From the NCBI GenBank assembly GCA_002633005.1, contig NMRA01000026.1, forward strand, positions 193,407 to 257,406: a stretch of 64,000 bases of DNA, in the 5' to 3' direction. Of the stretch, positions 1-11,644 are shown one piece after another. Position numbers and translations under genes: made by a program. The DNA is from Phoronis australis. Its lineage: Eukaryota > Phoronida > Phoronidae. Numbering within the stretch: the stretch's first letter is position 1; the number at the start of each line of letters is the position of its first letter. The notes beneath the pieces are model-generated. The model searched no databases, was not told the DNA's origin, and saw only the letters and a program-made list of their open reading frames with translations.

Positions 1-1417
1 TGGCGAGACAATCCGCAAAAGAGTGTGCAGTTGCCAAGTATGGTGTGTCCACAATCTAACCACAAAGGAAGGTTTAAACAGATTTTGACGTCGAAATTTA
101 GTTTTGTAAAAGGTAAAGAAGAAAAGAATTACAAAACGGTTTTACAAACCTGAGAATAGAAAGGCTCCACCCAGCAGTCCAACAGGTTTGAAAGATACGT
201 CCACACGCTGCGGCGTCAAGTGAGGCTGTGGCGGGAATGATCGTCTGAAAAACAAAACACCCCACGCAGCTCTTCAAGTAGCCAATCAATGAAGCCTTTC
301 GTGTCACGCCGTGGTATACAGTCATGCTATTTGAGATTATATATAGCTCATTGGTCATGTTGCTATTTATGGAGGACTACGTCAACTACCATGAGGGTTC
401 CATGCTATAAAAAATACTTGCAAGGAAATCACGGGAATTTTCGCTCGTCCTTCTGAGCGGCTTTTACTAGGATCAAAAAGAGCACGGCGCTGGAGTGGGA
501 TACAGTTGTGATGACCGCATTGTCCGGTGCGAGCAAGACCCACTTAAGTGTAATTACCCCCACCGTAAACCGTTGGAAACATCTTTGTCTGTGCATATTG
601 GCAATAAGTTTCATTAAAAACGAATACCACGGCGGTATTCAGATGGATAAAAGAATCAAGTAAGGTTTTCGATTTTTAAAAATCCAGGAACTAATAAGCT
701 AAAAACATTGGGTGCGTATTGATATACTCGTTGGATTTACAAACGCTGGTCGGAATTAACAATATCAAATGCATTATTCTTTTACTATTCTTTCAATCTC
801 GTTTAACCAGATTTTTTACTAGGAAAAAGATGTACTTAACTTGTGCCCACTCTTCAATTTGTAAGACTGACATCAAGCTAGAATAGTTTGTCAGTGCAAC
901 CGAAATTGTCCACAGATTCCAAATCTTCAGTTTGGCCACCACCATATTTGCAGTTTTGTATGAATTTGATGATTCGAGTTCTAATAAAGATTAGTGACGT
1001 GTAGTTTTGTTTGTTGTGAAATGTTCATTGTAGGAGTAATCTGGAAAGTTCACGGATGGGTTTACACTTCACTACACTAATTAAGTTTTGCTGGCGATCA
1101 AAATCTACCATCGTTTTGGTACTTCAAGTTTAAAATAAAATGAAAAGATATCAACCCGTTACCGGTAAGAAAAAAGTAGACAGGAATATTAAAAATGGAA
1201 CAACATAAACCGGTATGAAACATATTTAAAGCCATCTCTCCTTTAGGAAGTGTCCCTTTGCCAAGATAAACACAAATAATCTTTTTTAGTCTTTTAGTTA
1301 AAACTATTGGCAAATGTCAGAGAAACCAATTTGGGGGAGACAGTAGTCCAATTTTTGGTGAAACTCGTCGACATTTTGACTGAAAACGTTTAAAAAAATT
1401 GCTTTCTGTGCCTGGTG
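1..1417. other. No gene seen
   Basis: The open frames here are short, low in complexity and without splice context or family resemblance. I see no repeat that recurs elsewhere in the window. Confidence 0.5.
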
Positions 1418-1827
1418 CTACAAAGTTCCCGTAGCTTGTGTCCAGACTAATTTAAGAATAAGGCAAATATTACCTTTTCTAAATACCGCTATTTTTGTAT
1501 TTGTAAGGTTGACTTTCATACCCCAATCCTGACAGTATTCATGCACAACGTTAACCTGTTGCTGTTGTTTAAATGCTGCCTCTGCCCAACCAACCATATC
1601 ATCAGCGTATAGCAACATACAGATTTGAGACAAATTCTCATTTACGTAAATTCCGCTATTTGAAGATTCTCTTTAGTAATCAACAAACTAACTCGTTCAA
1701 ATACATACTTAATAAAAAAAGGACTAAGCACACACCATTGGTGAGTACCAATATTATTACTGAAAGAGTCAGTTAACCCACGCTCAGTTCTTACATACGT
1801 TCTTAGCTTTGAATATATACTTTTCAT
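1418..1827 (-). mobile_element. LINE reverse transcriptase fragment (broken)
   Basis: Minus-strand frames carry the palm part of a non-LTR retrotransposon reverse transcriptase. The upstream frame (1827-1642) has a degenerate G-T-x-Q-x-C-x-LSP motif. The next frame (1633-1418) has LLYADDM, the YADD catalytic motif, followed by a W-G-(x)-KVNL-x-TK segment and FRKG, which are typical of CR1/L2-like LINEs. The conserved RQG of the first motif reads H-Q-W, and the domain is split between two frames, so this is a dead fragment. No endonuclease domain is seen. The C-terminal LINE piece at 2105-2690 lies upstream on the same strand, so the two are not one intact ORF2. Confidence 0.75.
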
Positions 1828-2104
1828 TAATTTAAAACACTACCATGAATTCCTATTTTTGCAGCCCATTCCACAAAAACCTACGTGAAATGCAGTCAGA
1901 GGCCGAGAAAAATACATTTATATAGCATACGATTTGCCCCTGCACTTACTCAAGTACTTATGAACAATTCCTTGTAAGGTAAAAATTGTACTATTGTACT
2001 GTACCCTTTCTAAACTTGAACCAGCCTGAGCTTCGTTAAAAAGCTATTTCAACTGTGGCGTTTTTTTCATACACTCATTCACTTATGAGAAGAAGTCAAT
2101 TTTC

Positions 2105-2690
2105 TTATAATACAACACAGAAGTGATTATAAAGGAAACATATTGTTTGAATCATTTTAAAGAGATGCCTGCAAAACCCCCACTGTTTGGAAGTTTTATA
2201 CGAAGTGTTAAACACAATAAGATTCACTGCCTCAAAAAGTATAAATTTGAGCTTTTTAAGACAAGGTTGAGACCCATCTCTCGTCGATGTATAAATATAA
2301 TGTTGAGCGCGGGTGTATATGGTATTGAAGATTTCGCTTAGATTGACAATAAAGCGAACTAAAAAGTGGTACATTGATGGTTCAGCGTGTAAGTTAAAAA
2401 CTTTACTTATGAAATGATGTAAAGAATTCCAGAAACGTTTAGCACAGAAGTAGCTGTGAAACAAATGGAAAGTCTCGCTACAGTAGGGACATTGATCAGT
2501 TTGTGAAATACCAACTATTTTTAACATCTTGTTTATACAAATTCTTTTGTGGATGAAAAGGTATTTAAACATTGTCAAATGAGGGTTTATGGGTAGACTG
2601 AAAGGGAGACAATATATTTCTTTAATTTTGTCGTCTGTGTAATAATTGAGTAAAGTCTCATAATTAATGGCAATATTGGTTCCTAATTGT
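2105..2690 (-). mobile_element. LINE ORF2 C-terminal fragment, allele A
   Basis: The minus-strand frame has the C-terminal zinc-knuckle-like region found after the reverse transcriptase in many LINE ORF2 proteins: CPYC, then a histidine/cysteine pair and an AKRFWNSLH segment, followed by the usual tail of about 100 residues. Compared with the second copy at 4830-5090, this copy has a one-base deletion near 2665 that shifts the frame upstream. The piece sits 5' of the catalytic fragment at 1418-1827, which is the wrong order for one element, so there were at least two insertions or a rearrangement. Confidence 0.65.
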
Positions 2691-3252
2691 TTCTGGTTGG
2701 TCTTTCAAAGTCATTGGAAGACCTTTGCTCATAACATTAATTGGAACTTTGGTCTCGCGTAATATGAAACTCAACATTTTCTGCTGAATCGTCAGAATGA
2801 TGGCCAGGTCACGTGATCAGATGTGGCACCCGGCAGGAGGACAGGTCATGCACAGTACATGTAGATTGAAGGAACTGAGCTGGTATTGAAGCGATGGCAT
2901 TGGTGTCACCTGCTACCGGATATCTGCTTTGTGGCATCATGCTACGATCTCTGTCGCGAAACCTTTTTACGTGATGACCGTCCAAATATGGCAAGAAGGT
3001 TGTTGAGTACGAAAGAAGTCATGGATCATTTTATCGAGTTCTTTTTGAAGATCGATCCTTATCATGCCTACGCAATTACCACGAGGACTTTCGGTAGAGA
3101 AATAGCCGCACAGAAACCCGCATCAGTACAATATTTTATCCACTTGATGCACTTGATTTAATTGTGAAACTGTCCGTGAAGACAACGTCAATACTAAGCC
3201 GCTCATCTATAGATTCTAAAAATGTCCTTACCCTAAAATGACATTATTTCAG

Positions 3253-3519
3253 CTGCCAGCGAAGAACAATCCGGAATGTTTACATGTCAAAAACTTGATC
3301 TGCCGAAAATCAAAGGCCGGGCTAGCCACACGTCTCCTTCCAAAATGTGACTTGGCAACCTCCCCTCAACGGCTGGCAGCAGTGTTCAAGCTTCAGCAAA
3401 TAAATGTGCTGGCCCGCCGGGGCAGTTACTTGAATATGAGACCACATCCACTTAGGGCCCCCTGTGTATGTGAATGTTTACTTGGCCCGGCCGCAGCACT
3501 GGTCCCGGGCGAACGCTAG
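3253..3519 (+). CDS. Possible exon, allele A (unrecognised)
   Basis: An 88-codon open frame follows a fair splice acceptor (ATTATTTCAG) and ends at a TAG. The protein begins LPAKNNPECL and ends ALVPGER. It is GC-richer than its surroundings and has no recognised domain. Compared with the second copy at 5851-6117 I count nine substitutions: five synonymous and four amino-acid changing. That leans slightly towards coding constraint, but the numbers are tiny. No donor or partner exon could be fixed, so this may be non-coding. Confidence 0.2.
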   Translation: MPAKNNPECLHVKNLICRKSKAGLATRLLPKCDLATSPQRLAAVFKLQQINVLARRGSYLNMRPHPLRAPCVCECLLGPAAALVPGER

Positions 3520-4236
3520 CTGGTAGTATCTACATTCTGAACGAACGTCGACACTAATATTAGCATGGCAAGGATTTTTAAGTAAATATTTGTTAAGATC
3601 AATTAGAATGTTCCTTGGTTTCTTCAGAAGATTTTAACTGGCACGCACGCTCACACTCGAACCTGGATCAAAGCTTTTATAGTATATATCTTTGCCTGGA
3701 TACACCGCTGGTGTATAGATGGCGCTTTAATCAAATGGTCTCAAATGGCTGGTTGATCTCAAGTAGGCCACGCATTAACACAGTTATTCTAATAACTGAC
3801 CACAAAATGTTAATTGTATAATACCTAACAATAACTTAAAGCGGTTATAAACGACAGCATTAACGTCTTGTCGTATGTCAGAATTGTGATTGCTAATACG
3901 TTGCTAACACTAACTAACCAAAACATTTACAAGGCCAGTCTCTCTATCTTGATTTTTCAGTTTCAGAGTTGAAGCATTCACGTTGTGACATGTAACTTAC
4001 TGAGCCTGGTTTGGAGCGACAATCGTTCTTTCCGTGATCAGCGATCTTTTTAAACTTAGAAAGCATGCTCACACCTAGCCAAAAAGTGGGGAGGGGGGTT
4101 GAATCTTGAGAATGTGGACCTTTTATTAAGATTCACGGGGTGTGTTCAGATTTATCAATTTTGCATTCGCAGAATTGTAGTAGGTAGTTCCTGCCTTATT
4201 AGTGGTCATTTGACTCGTTTTCTACTTTTTTGGAAT

Positions 4237-4299
4237 TTCTGTTTAATTCTCTGAGGCGGACCTTTTTNTTCTGTTTAATTCTCTGAGGCGGACCTTTTT
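4237..4299. repeat. 31-base overlap duplicated across a one-base gap
   Basis: Bases 4237-4267 are repeated exactly at 4269-4299, separated by the N at 4268. The corresponding place in copy B (around 6798-6830) has the segment only once. This shows directly that the N marks an unmerged contig overlap. Confidence 0.95.
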
Positions 4300-4828
4300 A
4301 TCTACTTTGTCAAATGGGGAGCCCCCGTGGAAAAAGAGAAAGCAATTTTTATTACAGTTAATGGCCTAAATCAATGTTGTTTTTGATAGAAAGAACGTGT
4401 TGAACGCATTGCTTTAAGCAATTGAATACTTTATAACATACTTGAATGTTGCTCACGATTCTCAGGTGCAATCAGATTTCTGTAAATAGCAACGTCAACA
4501 GAAAGTTTCTTGATGTCATTTAGGCTGTGTGACTGTGTGTGTGATTAAATAAAATTTTACAGAAAACCAAAGAAGGCCAGTAAAATAGCATTGCTAAATT
4601 TTCCTAACAATTATTTCGAATGTACGGGAAGTTGAAGATGAACTTGGAAATAAATTGGGCAGCCATTACCGACGACATCACGGCAAAGATACTATTAAAT
4701 CTTGACGTAGTCTAGCCCTGTTCGACCGCAGGTGCAGGTGTTCAAGCAAAGGGTTTTACTCGTAATTTTAGTTGGGTCTGCTCGCGGTATCCTCGTACCG
4801 CCAGTATCGCACGAATGAATAACACCAG

Positions 4829-4829
4829 N
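4829..4829. other. One-base assembly gap
   Basis: This is a single N joining copy A (2417-4828) to copy B (4830-7369) of the same 2.4-kb segment. It interrupts the LINE frame of copy B. Confidence 0.95.
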
Positions 4830-5090
4830 ATGTAAAGAATTCCAGAAACGTTTAGCACAGAAGCAGCTGTAAAACATATGATGGAAAGTCTCGCCACAGT
4901 AGGGACATTGATCAGTTTGTGAAATACCAAATATTTTTAACATCTTGTTTATACAAATTCTTTTGTGGATGAAAAGGTATTTAAACATTGTCAAATGAGG
5001 GTTTAAGAGTAGACTGAAAGGGAGACTATATATTTCTTTAATTTCGTCGTCTGTGTAATAATTGAGTAAAGTCTCATATATTAATGGCAA
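4830..5090 (-). mobile_element. LINE ORF2 C-terminal fragment, allele B
   Basis: This is the second copy of the LINE zinc-knuckle region (CPYCGETFHH ... AKRFWNSLH). The frame is open further upstream than in allele A because it lacks the one-base deletion. It is cut at its 3' end by the gap at 4829. Confidence 0.65.
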
Positions 5091-5373
5091 TATTGGTTCC
5101 TAATTGTTTCTGCTTGGTCTTTCAAAGTCATTGGAAGAGCTTTGCTCATAACATTAATTGGAACTTTGGTCTGGCGTAATATGAAACTCAACATTTTCTG
5201 CTGAATCGTCCGACGGCCAGATCACGTGATCAGATGTGGCACCCGGCAGGAGGACAAGTCATGCACAGTGTGATGTCATACATGTACATGTTCATGTAGA
5301 TTGAATGAACTGAGCTGGTATTGAAGCGATGAACCATGGCATTGGTGTCACCTGCTACCGAATATCTGCCGCC

Positions 5374-5518
5374 CGTTCAGTAACGCTAGGACCTCACTAA
5401 AACTGAAGCAAGACTTCGCGAGATTACGTGAGATATTGCTGTGCATTTTAAATGAGAGCACGTGACTTTGACTAGGTTTTAGCTAGGTCCTAGCGCAAGT
5501 CCTAGCGTCTACTGAACG
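5374..5518. mobile_element. MITE with CGTTCAGTA inverted ends (copy 1)
   Basis: This 145-base element has inverted ends: CGTTCAGTAACGCTAGGAC at the left and the reverse complement of CGTTCAGTAGACGCTAGGAC at the right. It also has an internal GCTAGGACCTAGCT-like core. A second copy, inverted, is at 48253-48385 and matches closely over its full length. The allelic copy near 2925-2931 lacks the element, so the insertion is polymorphic. The target duplication could not be fixed because both junctions carry a few extra C/G bases (CCGCC at the left, CACGCCCG at the right). No coding capacity. Confidence 0.85.
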
Positions 5519-5850
5519 CACGCCCGCTATGTGGCATCATGCTACGATCTCAGGCGCGAAACCTTTTTACGTGATGACCGTCCAAATATGGCAAGAAGGT
5601 TGTTGAGTACGAAAGAAGTCATGGTTCATTTTATCGACTACTTTTTGAAGATCGATCCGTTTCATGCCAACGCAATTACCACGAGGACTTTCGGTCGAGA
5701 AATAGCCGCACAGAAACCCGCATCAGTACAATATTTTATCCACTTGATGCACTTGATTTAATTGTGAAACTGTCCGTGAAGACAACGTCAATACTAAGCC
5801 GCTCATCTATGATTCTAAAAATGTCCTTACCTAAAATGATATTATTTCAG

Positions 5851-6117
5851 CTGCCAGCGAAGAGCAATCCGGAATGTTTACATGTCAAAAACTTGATCTG
5901 CCGAAAATCAAAGGCCGGGTTAGCCACACGTCTCCTTCCCAAATGTGACTTGGCAACCTCCCCTCAATGGCTGGCAGCAGTGTTCAAGCTCCAGCAAATA
6001 AATGTGCTGGCCCGCCGGGGCAGTTACTTGAAAATGAGACCACATCCACTTAGGGCCCCTAGTGTTTGTGAATGTTTACTTGGCCCGGCCGCAGCACTGG
6101 TCCCGGGCGAACGCTAG
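5851..6117 (+). CDS. Possible exon, allele B (unrecognised)
   Basis: This is the allelic counterpart of 3253-3519, with the same acceptor (ATTATTTCAG), length and stop. In this copy the frame also reads through the acceptor to an ATG at 5764, which weakens the case for splicing. No domain recognised. Confidence 0.2.
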   Translation: MPAKSNPECLHVKNLICRKSKAGLATRLLPKCDLATSPQWLAAVFKLQQINVLARRGSYLKMRPHPLRAPSVCECLLGPAAALVPGER

Positions 6118-7369
6118 CTGGTAGTATCTACATTCTGAACGAACGTCGACACTAATATTAGCATGACAAGGATTTTTAAGTAAATATTTGTTAAGATCAG
6201 TTAGAATGTTCCTTGGTTTCTTCAGAAAATTTTAACTGGAACGCACGCTCACACTCGAACCTGGATCAAAGCTTTTATAGTATCTTTGCCTGGATACACC
6301 GTTGGTGTATAGATGGCGCTTTAATCAAGTGGTCTCAAATGGCTGGTTGATCTCAAGTAGGCCACGCATTAACACAGTTATTCTAACTGACCACAAAATG
6401 TTAATTGTATAATACCTAACAATAACTTAAAGCGGTTATAAACGACAGCATTAACGTATTGTAATTGCTAACACTAACTAACCAAAACATTTACAAGGCC
6501 AGTCTCTCTATCTTGATTTTTCAGTTTCAGAGTTGAAGCATTCACGTTGTGACATGTAACTTACTGAGCTTGGTTTGGAGTGACAACCGTTCTTTCCGTG
6601 ATCAGCGATCTTTTTAAACTTAGAAAGCATGCTCACACCTAGCCAAAAAGTGGGGAGGGGGGTTGAATCTTGAGAATGTGAACCTTTTGAGATTCACGGG
6701 GTGTGTTCAGAGTTATCAATTTTGCATTCGCAGAATTGTAGTAGGTAGTTCCTGCCTTATTAGTGGTCATTTGACTCGTTTTCTACTTTTTTGGAATTTC
6801 TGTTTAATTCTCTGAGGCGGACCTTTTTATCTACTTTGTCAAATGGGGAGCCCCCGTGGAAAAAGAGAAAGCAGTTTTTATTACAGTTAATGGCCTAAAT
6901 CAATGTTGTTTTTGATAGAAAGAACGTGTTGAACGCATTGCTTTAAGCAATTGAATACTTTATAACATACTTGAATGTTGCTCACGATTCTCAGGTGCAA
7001 TCAGTTTTCTGTAAATAGCAGCGTCAACAGAAAGTTTCTTGATGTCATTTAGGCTGTGTGACTGAGTGTGTGATTAAATAAAGGTTAACTAAGTTTTTAC
7101 AGAAAACCAGAGAAGGCCAGTAAAATAGCATTACTAAAATTTCCTAACAATTATTTCGAATGTACGGGAATTTGAAGATGAACTTGGAAATAAATTGCGC
7201 AGTCATTCATTACCGACATCACGGCAAAGATACTATTAAATCTTGACGTAGTCTAGCCCTGTTCGACCGCAGGTGCAGGTGTTCAAGCAAAGGGTTTTAC
7301 TCGAAATTTTGGTTGGGTCTGCTCGCGGTATCCTCGTACCGCCAGTATCGCACGAATGAATAACACCAG

Positions 7370-8258
7370 AGAAACTGACAAGCCTTATTTCAGACTAGAT
7401 CCACTTTCACGAACACTGCCGATCACTTCCAGACACGAATAATAAGTCGTGTTACACTGCAATATAACGGTAATGATTTGAACAATGAGAGTCTAAAAAA
7501 TTGAACAGGGCTATAAACCGTTTACTACAACTGTGTTTGTGTATTTACACTTGAGCATGGCTTCAATATTTAGGCGTAATTCGACCTCTAACCATTGACA
7601 ACTTTTGTTACGATTTATTTGTATCACTTTACAGTTGAGCGGTCAGTATGAATGAGCGCTTATCAGAGGCTTTTATCGTTAAGCGGGTGCAGTCAATAAG
7701 GTCCATTCCAAACAAACCAGAGGCATTCGAGACTCGTGTTGAACCGGTGTTGTGATTTATTTAGAAATGTTGGACGAAAATCACTGAAGCGACGGCAAAA
7801 TTCCAGACAACCAGAATTACGATGAGTTGGTGTTTAGAACTGGATTCCCACCACTGTGACAGGCCTCGTGGAAAACAAACGGAGCTGCGGGCGACTTGGT
7901 CGGCTGACCATGCTGGGGAAAATTCTTGAATTTGATGGTTGACACCGCCTGCAATCCATAGGCTACGTAAACAATAACCGGGTCTTCTTGCAGCGAAGTT
8001 TTGTGAGAGCTTATGAGCTGGACGGTATTGTTTAGTGGTATTCATCTTCACGTTTAACAACATTTATGGGTTTGTTAGGGATGAAATTACGACAATAGTG
8101 TAATGTTGTTAGTCGCCACAAATTGATCTAACCTGGATACATAGCGATTCCAGGGGGATCGTACTCATTAAAATATGACCAACGTGACTGGTAGGCCTAT
8201 GTGAACTTCGTAGGCCTCTTGCTGAAGAACTAATTTCCAATCACTGATCGAGACGGTG
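7370..8258. other. 5' flank of the 8.26-kb gene
   Basis: No gene seen. A 100-codon minus-strand open frame (7761-8063) has no splice signals or family resemblance. The region probably holds the promoter and 5' untranslated part of the gene starting at 8259. I see no clear TATA box. Confidence 0.4.
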
Positions 8259-9076
8259 ATGTCTGAACGAGTCCACTGTTTGAGGTCGTGCAGTCTTGAC
8301 GCAGACGCCGCCCTTTGCCAAGAGAAAGATGTGAAGAAAAAACTTTTGAATGCTGAGACAAGAGAAGAGAGTAGGTGCAGGGAGTTTATTTCGCAACATC
8401 AAGGACGAAAACCGCGGTTAAAGGATAGCTTTTGTGGCTGGTTTGACGATATTTCTCTGAGGTCCTATGAAAAAGAGGAGATAACTTCAAAGAACGGTGC
8501 TAGCAGTTACCTAAGATACGAGCCAGTCTGGAAGAGAACATCAAATACCTTTCATTTTCAGCATTATTCTGACAGCTCTCAATACATAGACCAGTACAGG
8601 ACTCATCATGTGATACAGCCTAGCTTATCTTACGTGAAAGGTACCGAGCTGGCGAGGTCAAGAACTATTCACCATCTACCGCAATATGTGTCTCACTACA
8701 TTCCCCCCTCTGTGTCTAAGGGACCTTCAGTAATAGAGCCGTGCAATACCAGTAGAAGTATTGAATCAAAAAATGAAGGAAGGAATGTCATAGGTAAATT
8801 GTCGTACAAACATTCGACTCCACCTGTTCAACGCAAAGATTCTGATTCTGGGGAGTCGGTGGAATCGATTAAATGCAGTTCACCCACTCAGCAGGTGAAT
8901 ACGAAACCATACACCGGCCGCAGGATGGATCCTAATTCCCCCAATGGTATTGGGGTGAATCTGACACCTACGAAACCCAAGCAGACGTACCAGAATATCC
9001 CTAGTGCGCCTTATTTTAACGGTTATGCCAAGAAACCTGTTAAATCCAATTCGAGTTTGGATAGAACACCGCCATT
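8259..9076 (+). CDS. Exon 1 of unrecognised disordered protein
   Basis: The first ATG of the frame is at 8259 (MSERVHCLRS...). The frame stays open for 272 codons and is followed by a strong donor, ATT|GTAAGT, at 9077. The apparent TAA stop two bases further lies inside that donor, so the exon probably ends at 9076 with two bases of a split codon. The protein is rich in Ser, Tyr, Gln and Lys, with many Ser/Thr-Pro sites towards the end (MDPNSPNGIGVNLTPTKPK). There is no signal peptide or membrane segment, and I recognise no domain. This composition suggests an intracellular, largely disordered scaffold or cytoskeletal protein, which is inference only. Exon phase fits the candidates at 25656 and 28041, giving about 527 residues in total. 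Confidence 0.7.
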
Positions 9077-9751
9077 GTAAGTATGGTTATATGTGGCTAC
9101 TTATGTTTTTTTAATAATTTTGGTGGGATCAATAATTCACGACTATTAAATGCACCTTGCAATCATTCAAATGATTTCATCAATAACTTGCGACACTGTG
9201 GCCGTCATGGTAATATGTTGGGAAAATGATATTTCAATTCATCAGGGACAATTCTAAACAAAATAACTTTCAAAGCATTCTATTCCATTTGCATGATGTA
9301 GTACGAGTGGAAATGTGACGCACCTGTACATTTATTGTGAAACTTCTCAGGTGTTTTGTTATCGCTCCAGGCTCTTGAAGTTGGAGTGTCATGCATTGGG
9401 CAGTTGATGTGTGCAGATATTCATAATATACATCAAGACTTTTTGACTAGAGTTTCCAGAAGAGGCTAGACAGTTCTGATGTGTTCTGGCTTTTGATTGG
9501 TCGTAAAAATTATGCCATCGAGAAAATTAGCAACCAAGGCTGGATTTTCGTACTAGGTCACTGATTGGTCGCCTCTAAGCGCAATATAATTATTGTGCCA
9601 CACTGATGCAAACTTTATCCTTAACTACAGACTGTACTAACTCTATTTATGATATACTGTTTATAGGGCAAATTCACATACAGGAACGTAGGATTTTGAG
9701 ATTCAGTTTGATGCCTATTATTTGATGCATGGAAGAACCTCGTTCTCAAAA

Positions 9752-10608
9752 TGCAGGCACGGTATATCCAACTGTTGCCGTAAAATTGACTATAATGTGT
9801 GATGGAATATAAAATATGTAGGATACATGTATGTCATTTTTAAGCTATAGTATCTAGTTTTTCTGTATTTTGGAACGGTCGTTTGTCCAAAGGATTCGTG
9901 AATACCAGAAAGTTATGTTGCACCCTATTGGCAGACACCGACATTAAACAGTTGGTGCACAACAGGCATGAGCCATTAACACCAGTGGTTTTTTTTCGTT
10001 TTCGTCTCATGCAGATATAATGACTAGAATTTTAATTGAATCACCAAACCACATAAATAATAAATAATTCTCCCCATTAATTCAGGAAATATTTATGGAA
10101 GTCATAATCCTTCATAAATTCGTGTCCCAGTGGGAAATATTTTTCATAGTAAATTTTTAAAAAAATATTCACGGCCCGGGTTTATTTCCAACGACTTTCA
10201 CATGGGAACGGCACAAGTAAAGTCACATCCCGTTTTGCTCAAACAATTTAGTTTCCCACTCGCTGGTTAAGTAAAGCAAGTCTTTATAAACCCTGATCGT
10301 CTGTTTACGCTTGTTGTTGGCATTTACACGTTAGCAAACATTCTGGCTTGTAAGTGTTTTTTTTTTTAACTTGGTTTAAACTTCCTAAAGGTTCAGTTTC
10401 ATAAGATGTCAAATATTTGTCTTGCAAATGTTATTCATTTGCTAGAGACAGGAATACAGTGGTAGACACTTCCTCTTGTTACTAGTACTTGCATCAGTTG
10501 CATGTACACTGCAGCCATTGTTTGCTTTTTCATTCATTATAACCAATGTGCTAATGATTGTTCTATGGTTCGTACAATTTTAATTGCCTCCACTTAAGCA
10601 AGTTGGAA
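9752..10608. repeat. Copy A of an 857-base near-identical pair
   Basis: This recurs at 10610-11465 immediately across the one-base gap at 10609, with the end of A matching the end of B (AAGT(or C)AAGTTGGAA). Differences are substitutions and homopolymer lengths. Best explained as unmerged alleles. Confidence 0.9.
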
Positions 10609-10609
10609 N

Positions 10610-11465
10610 TGCAGGCACGTTATATCCGACTGTTGCCGTAAAATTGACTATAATGTGTGATGGAATATAAAATATGTATGATATGTCATTTTTAAGCTGT
10701 AGTATCTAGTTTTTCTTTATTTTGGAACGGTCGTTTGTCCAAAGGATTCGTGAATACCGGAAAGTTATGTTGCACCCTATTGGCAGACACTGACATTAAA
10801 CAGTTGGTGCACAACAGACATGAGCCATTAACACCAGTGGTTTTCGTTTGGGATAAAGTCTCATGCAGATATAATGACTAGAATTTTAATTGAATCACCA
10901 AACCACATAAATATTAAATAATTATCCCCATTAATTCAGGGAATATTTACGGAAGTCATAATCCTTCATAAATTCGTGTCCCAGTGGGAAATATTTTTCA
11001 TGTAGTAAATTTTAAAAAAAAAATATTCACGGCTCGGGTTTATTTCTAACGACTTTCACATGGGAATGGCACAACTAAAGTCACATCCCGTTTTGCTCAA
11101 AGAATTTAGTTTCCCACTCGCTGGCTAAGTAAAGCAAGTCTTTATAAACCCTGATCGTCTGTTTACGCTTGTTGTTGGCATTTACACGTTAGCAAACATT
11201 CTGGCTTGTAAGTGTTTTTTTTTAACTTAGTTTAAACTTCCTAAAGGTTCAGTTTCATAAGATGTCAAATATTTGTCTTGCAAATGTTATTCATTTGCTA
11301 GAGACAGGAATACAGTGGTAGACACTTCCTCTTGTTACTAGTACTTGCATCAGTTGCATGTAGACTGCAGCCATTGTTTGCTTTTTCATTCATTATAACC
11401 AATGTGCTAATGATTGAATCTATGATTCATACAATTTTAATTGCCTCCACTTAAGTAAGTTGGAA
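10610..11465. repeat. Copy B of the 857-base pair
   Basis: This starts at TGCAGGCACG right after the N at 10609 and repeats 9752-10608 in the same orientation, then continues into unique sequence. Confidence 0.9.
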
Positions 11466-11644
11466 TTTAAGGCAAGCTGAAGCCACTAAGTTCCTGGTTT
11501 ACACATTTTGTGTGTTGTTAGACTTTCATGGAAGATGCTCAGTTCACTGTAGCGCAAGGCTCAGTTAAGCGACCTGAAGGTTGCCAATGCGACTTCAGAT
11601 TTCGTTTGGTTACGTGATAAAAATTGTGTGGGGACATGATTCTG

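Larger units (their letters stand above)
2417..4828. repeat. Copy A of a 2.4-kb near-identical pair
   Basis: This segment recurs at 4830-7369 in the same orientation with scattered substitutions and small indels. Copy A ends exactly at the one-base gap (N at 4829) and copy B begins right after it. The flanks fit two overlapping contigs, or alleles, joined without merging. Copy A lacks the MITE present in copy B at 5374-5518. Confidence 0.9.
4830..7369. repeat. Copy B of the 2.4-kb pair
   Basis: This is near-identical to 2417-4828. It differs by substitutions, short indels and one insertion of roughly 150 bases (the MITE at 5374-5518). It runs past the end of copy A into unique sequence at 7370. 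Confidence 0.9.

Noticed and set aside
2886-3161. 91-codon + frame that looks protein-like
   Set aside because: Between the two alleles at least six amino acids change against only two silent differences, so there is no sign of coding constraint. The MITE insertion in copy B also removes its 5' part.
2417-7369. True tandem gene/segment duplication
   Set aside because: The one-base gaps at the exact copy boundaries and the 31-base overlap duplication at 4268 point to unmerged contigs.
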